From Streptomyces sporangiiformans (GTDB lineage: Bacteria; Actinomycetota; Actinomycetes; Streptomycetales; Streptomycetaceae): a DNA stretch of 64,000 bases. This document shows positions 8,584 through 17,323 of this stretch, one piece after another. The notes under the pieces were generated by a model. That model was given only the letters and a program-made list of their open reading frames with translations. It ran no database searches and had not been told where the DNA came from. The stretch is taken from positions 1 through 64,000 of the forward strand of contig NZ_VCHX02000109.1 in assembly GCF_005768555.2 (NCBI RefSeq), written 5' to 3'. Position numbers and translations under genes: made by a program. Position 1 is the stretch's first letter, and each line of letters starts with the position of its first letter.

Positions 8584-9888
8584 GTGTCCGCCATGAAAAA
8601 GACCACCAAGTCGTCCTTGCTGGTCACTTCCGCCACCTTGCTGTCCTTGTCGCTCACCGCGGCCGCCACCGCGCCCGCCTTCGCGGACGGAACGCCGAGC
8701 CCGAAGGCCACGACCAAGCCGAGCACGTCGGCCAAGCCGAGCGCCACACCCCCGGCGAACATGTCGGCCGTGGGCGGCGCCCAGCTCGGCAAGGCCGGCA
8801 CCCAGGCGAACCTCGGCGCCGGCGCCCCGGTCCTTCCGAAAGAGCTGAGCGCCCGTTCCTGGATCGTCGCGGACGCCGAGTCCGGCGACGTCCTGGCCTC
8901 GCACAACGCGCACTGGCGGCTGGCCCCCGCAAGCACCCTGAAGATGCTGTTCGCGGACACCCTGCTGCCGAAGTTCGACCGGACCGAGAAGCACAAGGTC
9001 GTGCCCTCCGACCTGGCGGGCATCGGCCCCGGCTCCAGCATGGTCGGCATAAAGGAGGACGAGACGTACACGGTCCACGATCTGTGGCTCGGCGTCTTCC
9101 TTCGCTCCGGCAACGACGCCGTCCGCGTCCTGTCCGCGATGAACGGCGGCGTCGACCAGACCGTCAAGGACATGAACGCGCACGCCGAGGAGCTTCAGGC
9201 CCTCGACACGCGCGTGGTCAGCCCGGACGGCTACGACGAGACGGGCCAGGTGTCATCGGCGTACGACCTGACCCTGTTCGCCCGCTCCGGCCTGCAGAAG
9301 AAGGACTTCCGGGAGTACTGCTCGACGGTACGCGCCCAGTTCCCTGGCGAGACCAAGAAGAACAAGAAGGGCAAGAAGACCCGCAAGTCCTTCGAGATCC
9401 AGAACACCAACCGGCTGCTGACGGGTGCCTACGACCTCGATGTCTACAAGGGCATCGCGGGTGTGAAGAACGGCAACACCTCGAACGCGGGCTCCACCTT
9501 CACCGGTGTCGCCGAACGCGACGGCAAGGTGTTGCTCGTCACCGTCATGAACCCCGAGAAGGAGGAGAGCAACGAGGTCTACAAGGAGACCGCTCGCCTC
9601 CTCGACTGGGGCTTCCAGGCATCGGGCAAGGTCGAGCCGGTGGGCGAGCTGGTGCCGCCGAAGGGCGCGGACACGGGCGCGCAGCCGGGTCCGGAGGCCT
9701 CCGGACAGGCGGGGGGATCCGGGGCCGGTGAGAAGCCCGTCGCCGCTTCGAAGAATGCGGGTTCGAGCGGTATGGGTATCGCGCTGGCGATCACCGGCGG
9801 CCTTCTCGTGCTCCTCGCGGCCGGCGCGTTCCTCGTCAACCGCCGCTGGCCGCTGCCCGACCTGATGCGCCGTCGCCCGCGCCCCTGA
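8584..9888 (+). CDS. D-alanyl-D-alanine carboxypeptidase, S11 family
   Basis: This 434-residue exported protein has a signal peptide (basic MKKTTKSS, hydrophobic core, then ATAPAFA) and a Pro/Thr/Ser linker. The penicillin-binding domain carries the active-site STLK (Ser117, Lys120), SGN (SGNDAV) and KNG in place of the usual KTG. The C-terminus has a single membrane helix followed by a short basic tail, so the enzyme is anchored outside the membrane. It trims terminal D-Ala from peptidoglycan stem peptides. The start could also be the ATG at 8593; neither has a strong ribosome site. The 3' end overlaps the convergent YihY gene by 53 bases. Confidence 0.92.
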   Translation: MSAMKKTTKSSLLVTSATLLSLSLTAAATAPAFADGTPSPKATTKPSTSAKPSATPPANMSAVGGAQLGKAGTQANLGAGAPVLPKELSARSWIVADAESGDVLASHNAHWRLAPASTLKMLFADTLLPKFDRTEKHKVVPSDLAGIGPGSSMVGIKEDETYTVHDLWLGVFLRSGNDAVRVLSAMNGGVDQTVKDMNAHAEELQALDTRVVSPDGYDETGQVSSAYDLTLFARSGLQKKDFREYCSTVRAQFPGETKKNKKGKKTRKSFEIQNTNRLLTGAYDLDVYKGIAGVKNGNTSNAGSTFTGVAERDGKVLLVTVMNPEKEESNEVYKETARLLDWGFQASGKVEPVGELVPPKGADTGAQPGPEASGQAGGSGAGEKPVAASKNAGSSGMGIALAITGGLLVLLAAGAFLVNRRWPLPDLMRRRPRP

Positions 9889-10975
9889 CGTGCTTTCGGC
9901 GGGCGTCGGCCTCGGCGGCGTCCGCATCGTCTGCTTCATCGGCGTCGTCGGCGCGGGCTTCGGCGTCGTCGGCGGCGCGGGCTTCGGACTCGGACTCGGA
10001 CTCGGACTCGGACTCGGCCTCGGCCTCGGCTTCCACTTCGGCTCGGGCTTCCTGCGAGGACTCCTCGGGGCCTTCCAAGGACTGCTCGGGGCCTTCCGTG
10101 TCTTCCGCGTCACCGGCGTCTTCGGAGGAGCCCTCCCCCGTCGCCGTCCAGGCGGCGCAGAAGAGCACGAGCTTCGCGGTGAAGTTGATCCACAGCAGCA
10201 GCGCCACGGGCACTCCGAAGGCGCCGTACATGTTCTTCGAGGCGACGCCGCTTATATAGCCGCTGAGCAGCAGCTTCAGCAGCTCGAACCCGACGGCCCC
10301 GATCAGTGCGGCGGTGAACAGACGGCGGCGGGGCGGCTCGACCCCGGGCAGCAGCGTCAGGGCGTACAGGAGGAGCAGGAAGTCGGCGAGGACGGCGATG
10401 GCGAACGCGGCGGCCTGCAGCAGTCCGCCGCTCAAGCCGGTCTCGTCGATGCCGAGCTGCCGGGCCGTCCAGCCGACCATCGTCGACGCGACGGTGGACG
10501 CCGCGAGCGTGACGAGCACGGCGCCACCGAGCCCGACGAGCACCCCGGCGTCCTTCGCCTTGCGCAGGAGGGGGTTCTCGTCGGGGTCGGGCAGCTCCCA
10601 CACCGCCCGCAGGCATTCGCGCATGGAGCCGACCCAGCCGATGCCGATGAACAGCAGGACGGCGCCCGCGATGACGCCGACGGTGCCGGCGTTCTCCACC
10701 AGGCCATCGATGTCCAACTGGTCGGAGATACCCGGGATCTGATCGGCGATCTTGTCCTCGAGCTGGTTCAGCCGCTTCTTGTCCAGGGTCGCGGCGGTCA
10801 CGGCGGCGGCGACGGTGATCAGCGGGAAGAGCGCGACGAAGCTGATGAAGGTCATCGCCGCCGAGAGCCGGGCCCACTTCACCCGGTCCAGGCGCTCGTA
10901 CGAGCGCCACGCGTGTGTGGTCATCAGGCGCGCGACGACCGGCCCTATGCCAGGGAGCTTCTTCAGCCAGTCCAT
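9836..10975 (-). CDS. YihY/BrkB family inner membrane protein
   Basis: This 379-residue protein has the YihY fold: N-terminal amphipathic region, then about six membrane helices with family motifs such as ALFPLITVAAA near the start and FGVPVALLLWINFTAKLVLF near the end. The last 110 residues are a highly acidic low-complexity tail rich in Glu, Ala, Ser and Asp, encoded partly by a hexanucleotide repeat. The role of the family is unresolved; the old RNase BN label is wrong. The start overlaps the upstream GtrA gene by 13 bases, which suggests coupling. Confidence 0.9.
   Translation of the reverse strand: MDWLKKLPGIGPVVARLMTTHAWRSYERLDRVKWARLSAAMTFISFVALFPLITVAAAVTAATLDKKRLNQLEDKIADQIPGISDQLDIDGLVENAGTVGVIAGAVLLFIGIGWVGSMRECLRAVWELPDPDENPLLRKAKDAGVLVGLGGAVLVTLAASTVASTMVGWTARQLGIDETGLSGGLLQAAAFAIAVLADFLLLLYALTLLPGVEPPRRRLFTAALIGAVGFELLKLLLSGYISGVASKNMYGAFGVPVALLLWINFTAKLVLFCAAWTATGEGSSEDAGDAEDTEGPEQSLEGPEESSQEARAEVEAEAEAESESESESESEARAADDAEARADDADEADDADAAEADARRKHVRGAGDGASGRAAASGG
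9986..10033. repeat. hexanucleotide tandem repeat (GGACTC/GGCCTC) coding for a Glu-Ser/Glu-Ala run
   Basis: Eight 6-bp units are present: five GGACTC, two GGCCTC and one GGCTTC. On the coding (minus) strand they give alternating Glu and Ser or Ala in the acidic tail of the YihY protein. Gain or loss of units would keep the frame. Confidence 0.85.
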
Positions 10976-11412
10976 GATCCGATTCTGCCCTCGTTACGGC
11001 CCTCATGCCGGAAGACCAAGGACCGGGTACCCCAGAACCGCAGGACTGTAGCCAGCGCCATACCGACTCCCGCGCCCGAGATCGTGTCCGCGCGCTGCGA
11101 GGTGAACCCGAGGCCGTAGTGACTGACGGTGAGACACAGCAGCTGGACGAGGGCGCCCGCGATGTTCACCGCGAAGAAGATCCCGTACTGCCGCAGTCCA
11201 CGTGCACTCGTGTGCCGGTAGGTGCCGAGCGCGTTGCCCGCGTACGCGACCGAGCAACCCGCCACGAATGACAGCGCCTTCGCGGTCAGTGGGTCCAGGC
11301 CCACGGGGCCACGCAGCCACACGAAGAGGGCGAGGTCGGCGGCGTACGCGAGGAGCCCGGCGGTCGCGAAGCCCAGCAGCTCCCCGGCCGCCGGGCGCCG
11401 CGTGTTGCTCAC
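10963..11412 (-). CDS. GtrA family membrane protein
   Basis: This 149-residue protein has four predicted membrane helices and GtrA features: GFATAGLLAYAADLALF at the N-terminus, FVAGCSVAYAGNALGTYRH in the middle, and a C-terminal VLRFWGTRSLVFRH. GtrA-type proteins are thought to flip or escort polyprenyl-phosphate-linked sugars. Its position 48 bases after the UbiA-type prenyl-phosphate phosphoribosyltransferase suggests that it handles the lipid-linked pentose made by this cluster. In mycobacteria a GtrA-like protein (Rv3789) is associated with the same pathway. The start is a GTG. Confidence 0.85.
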   Translation of the reverse strand: MSNTRRPAAGELLGFATAGLLAYAADLALFVWLRGPVGLDPLTAKALSFVAGCSVAYAGNALGTYRHTSARGLRQYGIFFAVNIAGALVQLLCLTVSHYGLGFTSQRADTISGAGVGMALATVLRFWGTRSLVFRHEGRNEGRIGSWTG

Positions 11413-11460
11413 GAGTCCGTCCCGGGGTCGTGGCTCATCGGTCGGGCTCCGGCTCGTGGC

Positions 11461-12399
11461 TCACCAGTTGGCCACGGCCAGGCCGTACATCGCGAGCCAC
11501 ACCATGCCGATCAGCGCCAGCGCGCGGTCGCGCAGGACGACGTCCTCGGGTTCGCCCGCCGTGCCCCGGTCGGCGAAGACCGCGTACCGCAGGATCGCGA
11601 GAATGAAGGCGACCATCGACAGCTGCCGCCAGGGCAGCACGCTGGTGTGCGGCACACCGCCCTCCTCCATGGCCCACAGGCAGTAGGCGAGGACGGCGAC
11701 GCCGGCCGCGAGCTGCCAGACGAACCGGAGGTAGCCCACCGTGTATTCCGTGAGCAACGCGCGCGTGGCGCCCGATTTCCCGGCCATCTGGACGGCCTCG
11801 GAGTAACGCTTGGCGGAGACCATGAACAGCGCGCCGAAGCCCGTCGTGATCAGGAACCAGCGCGACAGCGGAATGCCGAGCGCGAGCCCGCCGATCATCG
11901 CGCGCATCAGGAACCCGGTGGTCACCACGGCGAGATCGATGACGAGGACGTGCTTGAGGCTGACGCAGTACGCCAGTTGCATGCCCAGGTAGGCGATCAG
12001 CAGGGCCGAGGCGAGCGGCGAGCACAGGAAGGTGGCGGCGGTCGGGGCGGCGACGGCGAGGACTCCCCCGACGGCGTACGCGACAGGGACGGGCACCTGT
12101 CCGGCGGCGACCGGACGGTGGCACTTGACCGGATGGGCGCGGTCGGCGTCCGCGTCCCGCGCGTCGTTGACCAGGTAGACGGCGGCGGCGCAGGCCGTGA
12201 ACAGGACGAAGACGAGCGCGACTTGGATGATCACATGGCGTGAGAAGAGCTCGCCCGCCGCCGCGGGAGCGGCGACCACGAGGACGTTCTTGACCCACTG
12301 CCTGGGGCGGGCCGTCCTGATCAGGCCCCTGAGGAGGCCGTATTTCCGCGAGGAGGGCGGCCGCTGCGGCGTTCTCTCCAGGAGTGCCGTTTCAGACAT
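11461..12399 (-). CDS. decaprenyl-phosphate phosphoribosyltransferase (UbiA family)
   Basis: This 312-residue polytopic protein resembles mycobacterial Rv3806c (UbiA), which transfers phosphoribose from PRPP to decaprenyl phosphate. The first Asp-rich motif is NDARDADADRAHPVK, and RPVAAGQVPV follows in the typical position. The second motif region, in the DLAVVTTGFLMRAMIGGLALG segment, is also recognisable. About eight membrane helices are predicted. It overlaps the upstream PAP2 phosphatase by 8 bases and precedes GtrA. With the divergent dprE1/dprE2-like genes it supplies the full set for decaprenyl-phosphoryl-arabinose. The precise prenyl length in this organism is inferred. Confidence 0.88.
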   Translation of the reverse strand: MSETALLERTPQRPPSSRKYGLLRGLIRTARPRQWVKNVLVVAAPAAAGELFSRHVIIQVALVFVLFTACAAAVYLVNDARDADADRAHPVKCHRPVAAGQVPVPVAYAVGGVLAVAAPTAATFLCSPLASALLIAYLGMQLAYCVSLKHVLVIDLAVVTTGFLMRAMIGGLALGIPLSRWFLITTGFGALFMVSAKRYSEAVQMAGKSGATRALLTEYTVGYLRFVWQLAAGVAVLAYCLWAMEEGGVPHTSVLPWRQLSMVAFILAILRYAVFADRGTAGEPEDVVLRDRALALIGMVWLAMYGLAVANW

Positions 12400-12907
12400 G
12401 GTCGCGGCCGCCCGTCAGCATCCAGCGGGTCCCTAGCCCGGCCATGAGACCGCCGAGGGCCGCGCCCGCCGCCACGTCCGAGGGATAGTGGACGCCGACG
12501 ACGAGCCGCGAGACGCACATCGCGGCGGCCAGCGGCGCCACCACGCGCACGCCCAGTGCTCCGAAGGCCACGGTGGCCGCCGCCGCCGAGGTGGCGTGCG
12601 AACTGGGGAAGGAGTGCCGGCCGGCAGTGCGCACCAGGGGCTCGACGTGCCCGGGGCGCGGGCGGCGCACGAGCCGCTTCACGGCCATGCTGACGACGTG
12701 CGCGCTCGCGGTGAGAGCCGTGCCGCGCAGCCAGGCGCCGCGCCGCTCACGGTCCACCGCGGCGCCCACGACCCCGGCCGCGAGCCACAGTGTGCCGTGT
12801 TCTCCCGCCCAGGACAGGGCGCGTGCGGCGGCCGCGACGCGTGGGTCCGTGCCGCAACCGTGGAGGACCGTCAGCAGCCGGCGGTCCATGTCGTCGAGGT
12901 CGTCCAT
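12392..12907 (-). CDS. PAP2 family membrane phosphatase
   Basis: This 171-residue protein has the three-part PAP2 signature: KRLVRRPRP, then RHSFPSSHATSAAA, then SRLVVGVHYPSDVAAGA. It is therefore a membrane acid phosphatase acting on lipid-linked phosphates. In mycobacteria the equivalent gene (Rv3807c) sits beside the phosphoribosyltransferase, and this arrangement is the same. The likely job is removal of the 5-phosphate from decaprenyl-phosphoryl-ribose-5-phosphate. The stop overlaps the UbiA gene by 8 bases. It reads away from dprE1 across a shared AT-rich promoter region. Confidence 0.88.
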   Translation of the reverse strand: MDDLDDMDRRLLTVLHGCGTDPRVAAAARALSWAGEHGTLWLAAGVVGAAVDRERRGAWLRGTALTASAHVVSMAVKRLVRRPRPGHVEPLVRTAGRHSFPSSHATSAAAATVAFGALGVRVVAPLAAAMCVSRLVVGVHYPSDVAAGAALGGLMAGLGTRWMLTGGRDHV

Positions 12908-13049
12908 GTGGATTCACTGTTCACTGCCACCGCCGCAGAATTACGTCAATACTGGGCGACATCCAATTAATCACCCATTTCGGGGAGAGACGGTATATTT
13001 CATCCACTTCGTAAACAACCGCGCATATAGGGGCGATACGGTCACCGGT
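12908..13049. promoter_or_regulatory. AT-rich divergent promoter region between PAP2 and dprE1-like genes
   Basis: This 142-base gap is much richer in A and T than its surroundings (for example CCAATTAAT and GGTATATTTCATCC). It must hold the promoters of the two divergent arms of the decaprenyl-phosphoryl-arabinose cluster. I could not fix individual -35 and -10 boxes with confidence. Confidence 0.6.
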
Positions 13050-14435
13050 ATGCCTGTCGACTCTCCGTACACCGCCGTTTCCGGTACCGGCCCCGTACCC
13101 GTCACCGGCTGGGGCCGCACCGCCCCCACGGCCGCCCGTCTGGTCCGCCCCCGTACGTACGAGGAGGCCGTGGCAGCCGTCCGGTCGTGCGGGGCCCGCG
13201 GAGGCATCGCACGAGGGCTGGGACGGGCGTACGGGGACGCGGCGCAGAACGCGGGCGGGGCCGTGCTCGACATGACCGGGCTGGACCGGGTTCACACCAT
13301 CGACGCCGGCGGCGGCACGGTTCTGTGCGACGCCGGAGTCAGCCTGCACCGGCTGATGGAAGTCCTGCTGCCGCTCGGCTGGTTCGTGCCGGTGACGCCC
13401 GGCACCCGCTACGTGACGGTCGGCGGGGCGATCGGCGCCGACATCCACGGCAAGAACCACCACGTGTCCGGGTCGTTCACCCGCCATGTGCTCTCGCTGG
13501 ACCTGCTGACCGCCGACGGTGAGATCCTTACGGTGAGCCGCGGCACCCCCCTGTTCGACGCCACCGCGGGCGGCATGGGCCTGACCGGCGTCATTCTCAC
13601 GGCGACCGTCCGGCTTCAGCCCGTCGAGACCTCGCTGATGTCGGTCGACACCGAACGCGCCACGGACCTGGACGACTTGATGGCCCGCCTCACGGCCACC
13701 GACCACCGCTATCGCTACTCCGTCGCCTGGATCGATCTCCTGGCCCGCGGCAGGTCCATGGGGCGCTCGGTGCTGACGCGCGGCGACCACGCTCCCCTGG
13801 ACGCCCTGCCCGACCGCACGCGCGCGCGTAGGGACCCACTGGCGTTCCGTCCGGGCCGCCTCCCCGCCGCGCCCGCCTTCGTCCCGGAGGGCCTGCTGGG
13901 CCGCACGACAGTGGGGCTCTTCAATGAGCTCTGGTACCGGAAGGCGCCACGCGCGCGTACCGGTGAGCTGCAGCGGATCTCCGCCTTCTTCCACCCGCTG
14001 GACGGCGTCCCGCACTGGAACCGCGTCTACGGGCGGGGTGGTTTCGTGCAGTACCAGTTCGTCGTCGGATACGGCCAGGAGGACGCACTGCGCCGGATCG
14101 TGCACCGGATCTCGCGGCGCCGCTGTCCCTCCTTCCTCGCCGTCCTGAAACGGTTCGGGGACGGCGACCCGGGCTGGCTCTCCTTCCCGATGCCCGGCTG
14201 GACCCTCGCCCTCGACATCCCGGCCAACCTGCCGGAGCTCGGCGGTTTCCTGGACGAGCTGGACGAGGAGGTCGCCGCGGCCGACGGACGGGTCTATCTC
14301 GCGAAGGACGCTCGGCTGCGGCCCGGCCTGCTCGCCTCGATGTATCCACGGCTCGACGAGTTCCGGGCACTGCGGGGCGAGTTGGACCCGGCCGGAGTCT
14401 TCACCTCGGATCTGGCCCGGCGTCTGGGGTTGTGA
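13050..14435 (+). CDS. dprE1: decaprenyl-phosphoryl-ribose 2-oxidase (DprE1-like FAD enzyme)
   Basis: This 461-residue flavoprotein is the same length as mycobacterial DprE1. It has an N-terminal VAO-type FAD domain (GLGRAYGDAAQN, then GWFVPVTPGTRYVTVGGAIGA with the conserved HGKNHH segment that follows) and a C-terminal substrate domain. DprE1 oxidises C2 of decaprenyl-phosphoryl-ribose to a keto intermediate. The lysine that corresponds to mycobacterial Lys418 lies in YLAKDAR. At the position of the benzothiazinone-reactive Cys387 this protein has Ala387 (PGWTLALD). The ATG at 13050 is chosen because the family match begins just after it. DprE2 follows 88 bases downstream. Confidence 0.92.
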   Translation: MPVDSPYTAVSGTGPVPVTGWGRTAPTAARLVRPRTYEEAVAAVRSCGARGGIARGLGRAYGDAAQNAGGAVLDMTGLDRVHTIDAGGGTVLCDAGVSLHRLMEVLLPLGWFVPVTPGTRYVTVGGAIGADIHGKNHHVSGSFTRHVLSLDLLTADGEILTVSRGTPLFDATAGGMGLTGVILTATVRLQPVETSLMSVDTERATDLDDLMARLTATDHRYRYSVAWIDLLARGRSMGRSVLTRGDHAPLDALPDRTRARRDPLAFRPGRLPAAPAFVPEGLLGRTTVGLFNELWYRKAPRARTGELQRISAFFHPLDGVPHWNRVYGRGGFVQYQFVVGYGQEDALRRIVHRISRRRCPSFLAVLKRFGDGDPGWLSFPMPGWTLALDIPANLPELGGFLDELDEEVAAADGRVYLAKDARLRPGLLASMYPRLDEFRALRGELDPAGVFTSDLARRLGL

Positions 14436-14523
14436 GCGGGCCCGGCGGTCCGGCGGCGCGGGCGCCCGCTCGGCCGCCTCGCGAGTTTGGTTTCCCGACC
14501 CACCTCTATAGGAGTTCGGTTTC

Positions 14524-15279
14524 ATGAAGGACGCCTTCGGAACCCCCCAGTCCCTCCTCGTCCTCGGCGGCACGTCCGAGATCGCGCTCGCCACCGCGCG
14601 CCGCCTGATCGCCCGCCGCACCCGCACCGTATGGCTCGCGGGCCGCCCGTCGCCCGCACTGGAGACGGCCGCCTCCGGACTGCGCGACCTGGGCGCGGAC
14701 GTACGTACCGTCGCTTTCGACGCGCTCGACTCCGACGCCCACGAGGCCGCGCTCGGCAAGGTGTTCGCCGAGGGGGACATCGACATGGTGCTGCTCGCGT
14801 TCGGCGTGCTGGGCGACCAGGCCCGCGACGAGAACGAGCCCGGGGCGGCGGTGCGTGTCGCGCAGACCAACTACACCGGCGCGGTCTCGGCCGGTCTGAT
14901 CTGCGCCAAGTCCCTGCAGACGCAGGGGCACGGCTCCCTGGTGGTGCTCTCCTCGGTCGCCGGCGAGCGCGCCCGCCGCGCCAACTTCATCTACGGATCC
15001 AGCAAGGCGGGCCTCGACGCCTTCGCGCAGGGCCTGGGCGACGCACTGTACGGAACGGGCGTGCACGTGATGGTCGTACGGCCCGGATTCGTCCACTCGA
15101 AGATGACCGCGGGGCTGCCCGCCGCCCCGCTCGCGACCACTCCCGAGATTGTCGCCACGGCCATCGAGACGGGCCTGCGGCGGCGCTCCGAGACGGTATG
15201 GGTGCCCGGCACGCTCCGGGTCGTCATGTCGGCGCTGCGCCACGTACCGCGAGCGGTGTTCCGGCGGCTGCCGGTGTAG
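14524..15279 (+). CDS. dprE2: decaprenyl-phospho-2-keto-pentose reductase (DprE2-like SDR)
   Basis: This 251-residue short-chain dehydrogenase has the nucleotide-binding GGTSEIALATARRL at the N-terminus and the catalytic triad in LSSVAGERARRANFIYGSSK (Ser, Tyr, Lys). The sequence matches DprE2 (Rv3791) better than general SDRs in the GGTSEI loop and the FGVLGDQ segment. It reduces the keto intermediate made by DprE1 to give the arabinose epimer. The ribosome site is a TAGGAG about 9 bases before the ATG. No arabinosyltransferase gene is visible in this window. Confidence 0.9.
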   Translation: MKDAFGTPQSLLVLGGTSEIALATARRLIARRTRTVWLAGRPSPALETAASGLRDLGADVRTVAFDALDSDAHEAALGKVFAEGDIDMVLLAFGVLGDQARDENEPGAAVRVAQTNYTGAVSAGLICAKSLQTQGHGSLVVLSSVAGERARRANFIYGSSKAGLDAFAQGLGDALYGTGVHVMVVRPGFVHSKMTAGLPAAPLATTPEIVATAIETGLRRRSETVWVPGTLRVVMSALRHVPRAVFRRLPV

Positions 15280-15441
15280 GCCGCTGCCCGCGACCGCCGG
15301 GGCGCCGCTGCCGGCGCTTGCCGTCGTAGCGGCGACCACGTCCGCCAGGCGCCGGGGGTCGAAGATCTCGTCGTCGCGTGGTCCGCCGGTGATCCCCGGG
15401 CGCACGCGCCCTCAGCGCGCGTGTTCTCAGCGCGCGCGTCC

Positions 15442-16026
15442 TCAGCGTGCGGGCAGCGTGGTGTCCCGGTCCGCGGACGTGCCGCTCTGCGGGGGCACGA
15501 CGGTGCCGCCGAACACGAAGTCGCGCAGCCTGCGCCACACCCCGTCGGCGCCCTGCTCGTACAGCGCGAAACCGGTGCACGGCCACTCGGCCTCGTACTC
15601 GGACAGTTCCTCGAACGCCCGGTCCATCGCCTCGTCGTCGATGCCGTGCGCCACCGTCACATGCGGGTGGTACGGGAACTGCAGCTCGCGCGCCACGGGC
15701 CCGGACGCGTCCCGGACCTGCTTCTGCAGCCAGGTGCAGGCCTCGGCCCCCTCGACGACCTGCACGAACACGACGGGTGACAGCGGACGGAACGTTCCCG
15801 TGCCGGACAGCCGCATCGGGAAGGACCGCCCGGCGGCCGCGACCTCGGCGAGATGCGCCTCGATCGCGGGCAGCGCCGAGTCGTCGACCTCTGTCGGCGG
15901 CAGCAGCGTGACGTGGGTGGGGATGCCGGAAGCCGCGGGGTCGCCGAAGCCCGCGCGCCGCTGCTGGAGCAGGCTGCCGTGTGGCTCCGGGACCGCGATC
16001 GACACACCGATCGTTACGGTCCCCAC
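15442..16026 (-). CDS. 2'-5' RNA ligase / 2H phosphoesterase family protein
   Basis: This 194-residue protein has two HxT motifs, HVTLLPP near residue 38 and HPHVTVAHG near residue 121, the pair that forms the active site of the 2H phosphoesterase superfamily. Members hydrolyse or ligate 2'-5' or cyclic phosphodiester bonds in RNA or nucleotides. The substrate here is not known. The GTG start at 16026 has a good AGGAGA site 8 bases upstream. It is followed by trpS-side repeats upstream and by an unexplained 160-base gap after its stop that contains three CTCAGCG-type repeats. Confidence 0.85.
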   Translation of the reverse strand: MGTVTIGVSIAVPEPHGSLLQQRRAGFGDPAASGIPTHVTLLPPTEVDDSALPAIEAHLAEVAAAGRSFPMRLSGTGTFRPLSPVVFVQVVEGAEACTWLQKQVRDASGPVARELQFPYHPHVTVAHGIDDEAMDRAFEELSEYEAEWPCTGFALYEQGADGVWRRLRDFVFGGTVVPPQSGTSADRDTTLPAR

Positions 16027-16048
16027 GTCGTCTCCTGTCGTCGTTGTG

Positions 16049-16101
16049 GTGTTCTGGCGTTGTCGTGTTCTGGCGTTGTGACGCTGTGGTGTTCTGGCGT
16101 T
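16049..16101. repeat. three direct copies of GTGTTCTGGCGTT
   Basis: The 13-base word GTGTTCTGGCGTT occurs at 16049, 16065 and 16089, between the start of the 2H phosphoesterase gene and the end of trpS. The region is unusually G/T-biased on the plus strand. It could hold regulator sites for the 2H gene, or simply be slippage-derived sequence. Confidence 0.6.
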
Positions 16102-16210
16102 TCTGCGCGTTCCTGGCGGGCAGGGGCGGCGGTCGGTCCTGTGTGTCCGCTGTTTCCGTACGGCCTACGACTGTACGGCGGTCGGCCCGATGCCGGTATC
16201 AGTGCCCGGG

Positions 16211-17236
<1,026 letters not shown>

Positions 17237-17286
17237 TCAGGTGCCGGGACCCGCTCCGGAACTGGTCGGAAACAGATGTGACACAG

Positions 17287-17315
17287 GTGGGAACCGATCG
17301 GCCTCCGGCGGTGTA
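17287..17315 (+). promoter_or_regulatory. ECF-type promoter of the sigma factor gene
   Basis: GTGGGAACC, a 13-base spacer and CGGTGTA precede the sigma gene. The same two blocks with the same 13-base spacer recur at 18881-18909, upstream of the exported-protein genes. A GGAAC -35 element is classic for ECF sigma factors. Transcription would start about 7-9 bases downstream, at or next to the GTG start, so the sigma mRNA may be leaderless. This supports autoregulation. Confidence 0.75.
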
Positions 17316-17323
17316 GCAAGAGT

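Noticed and set aside
12921..14870. 649-codon minus-strand frame across dprE1 and dprE2
   Set aside because: Antisense shadow of two enzymes with full motif sets.
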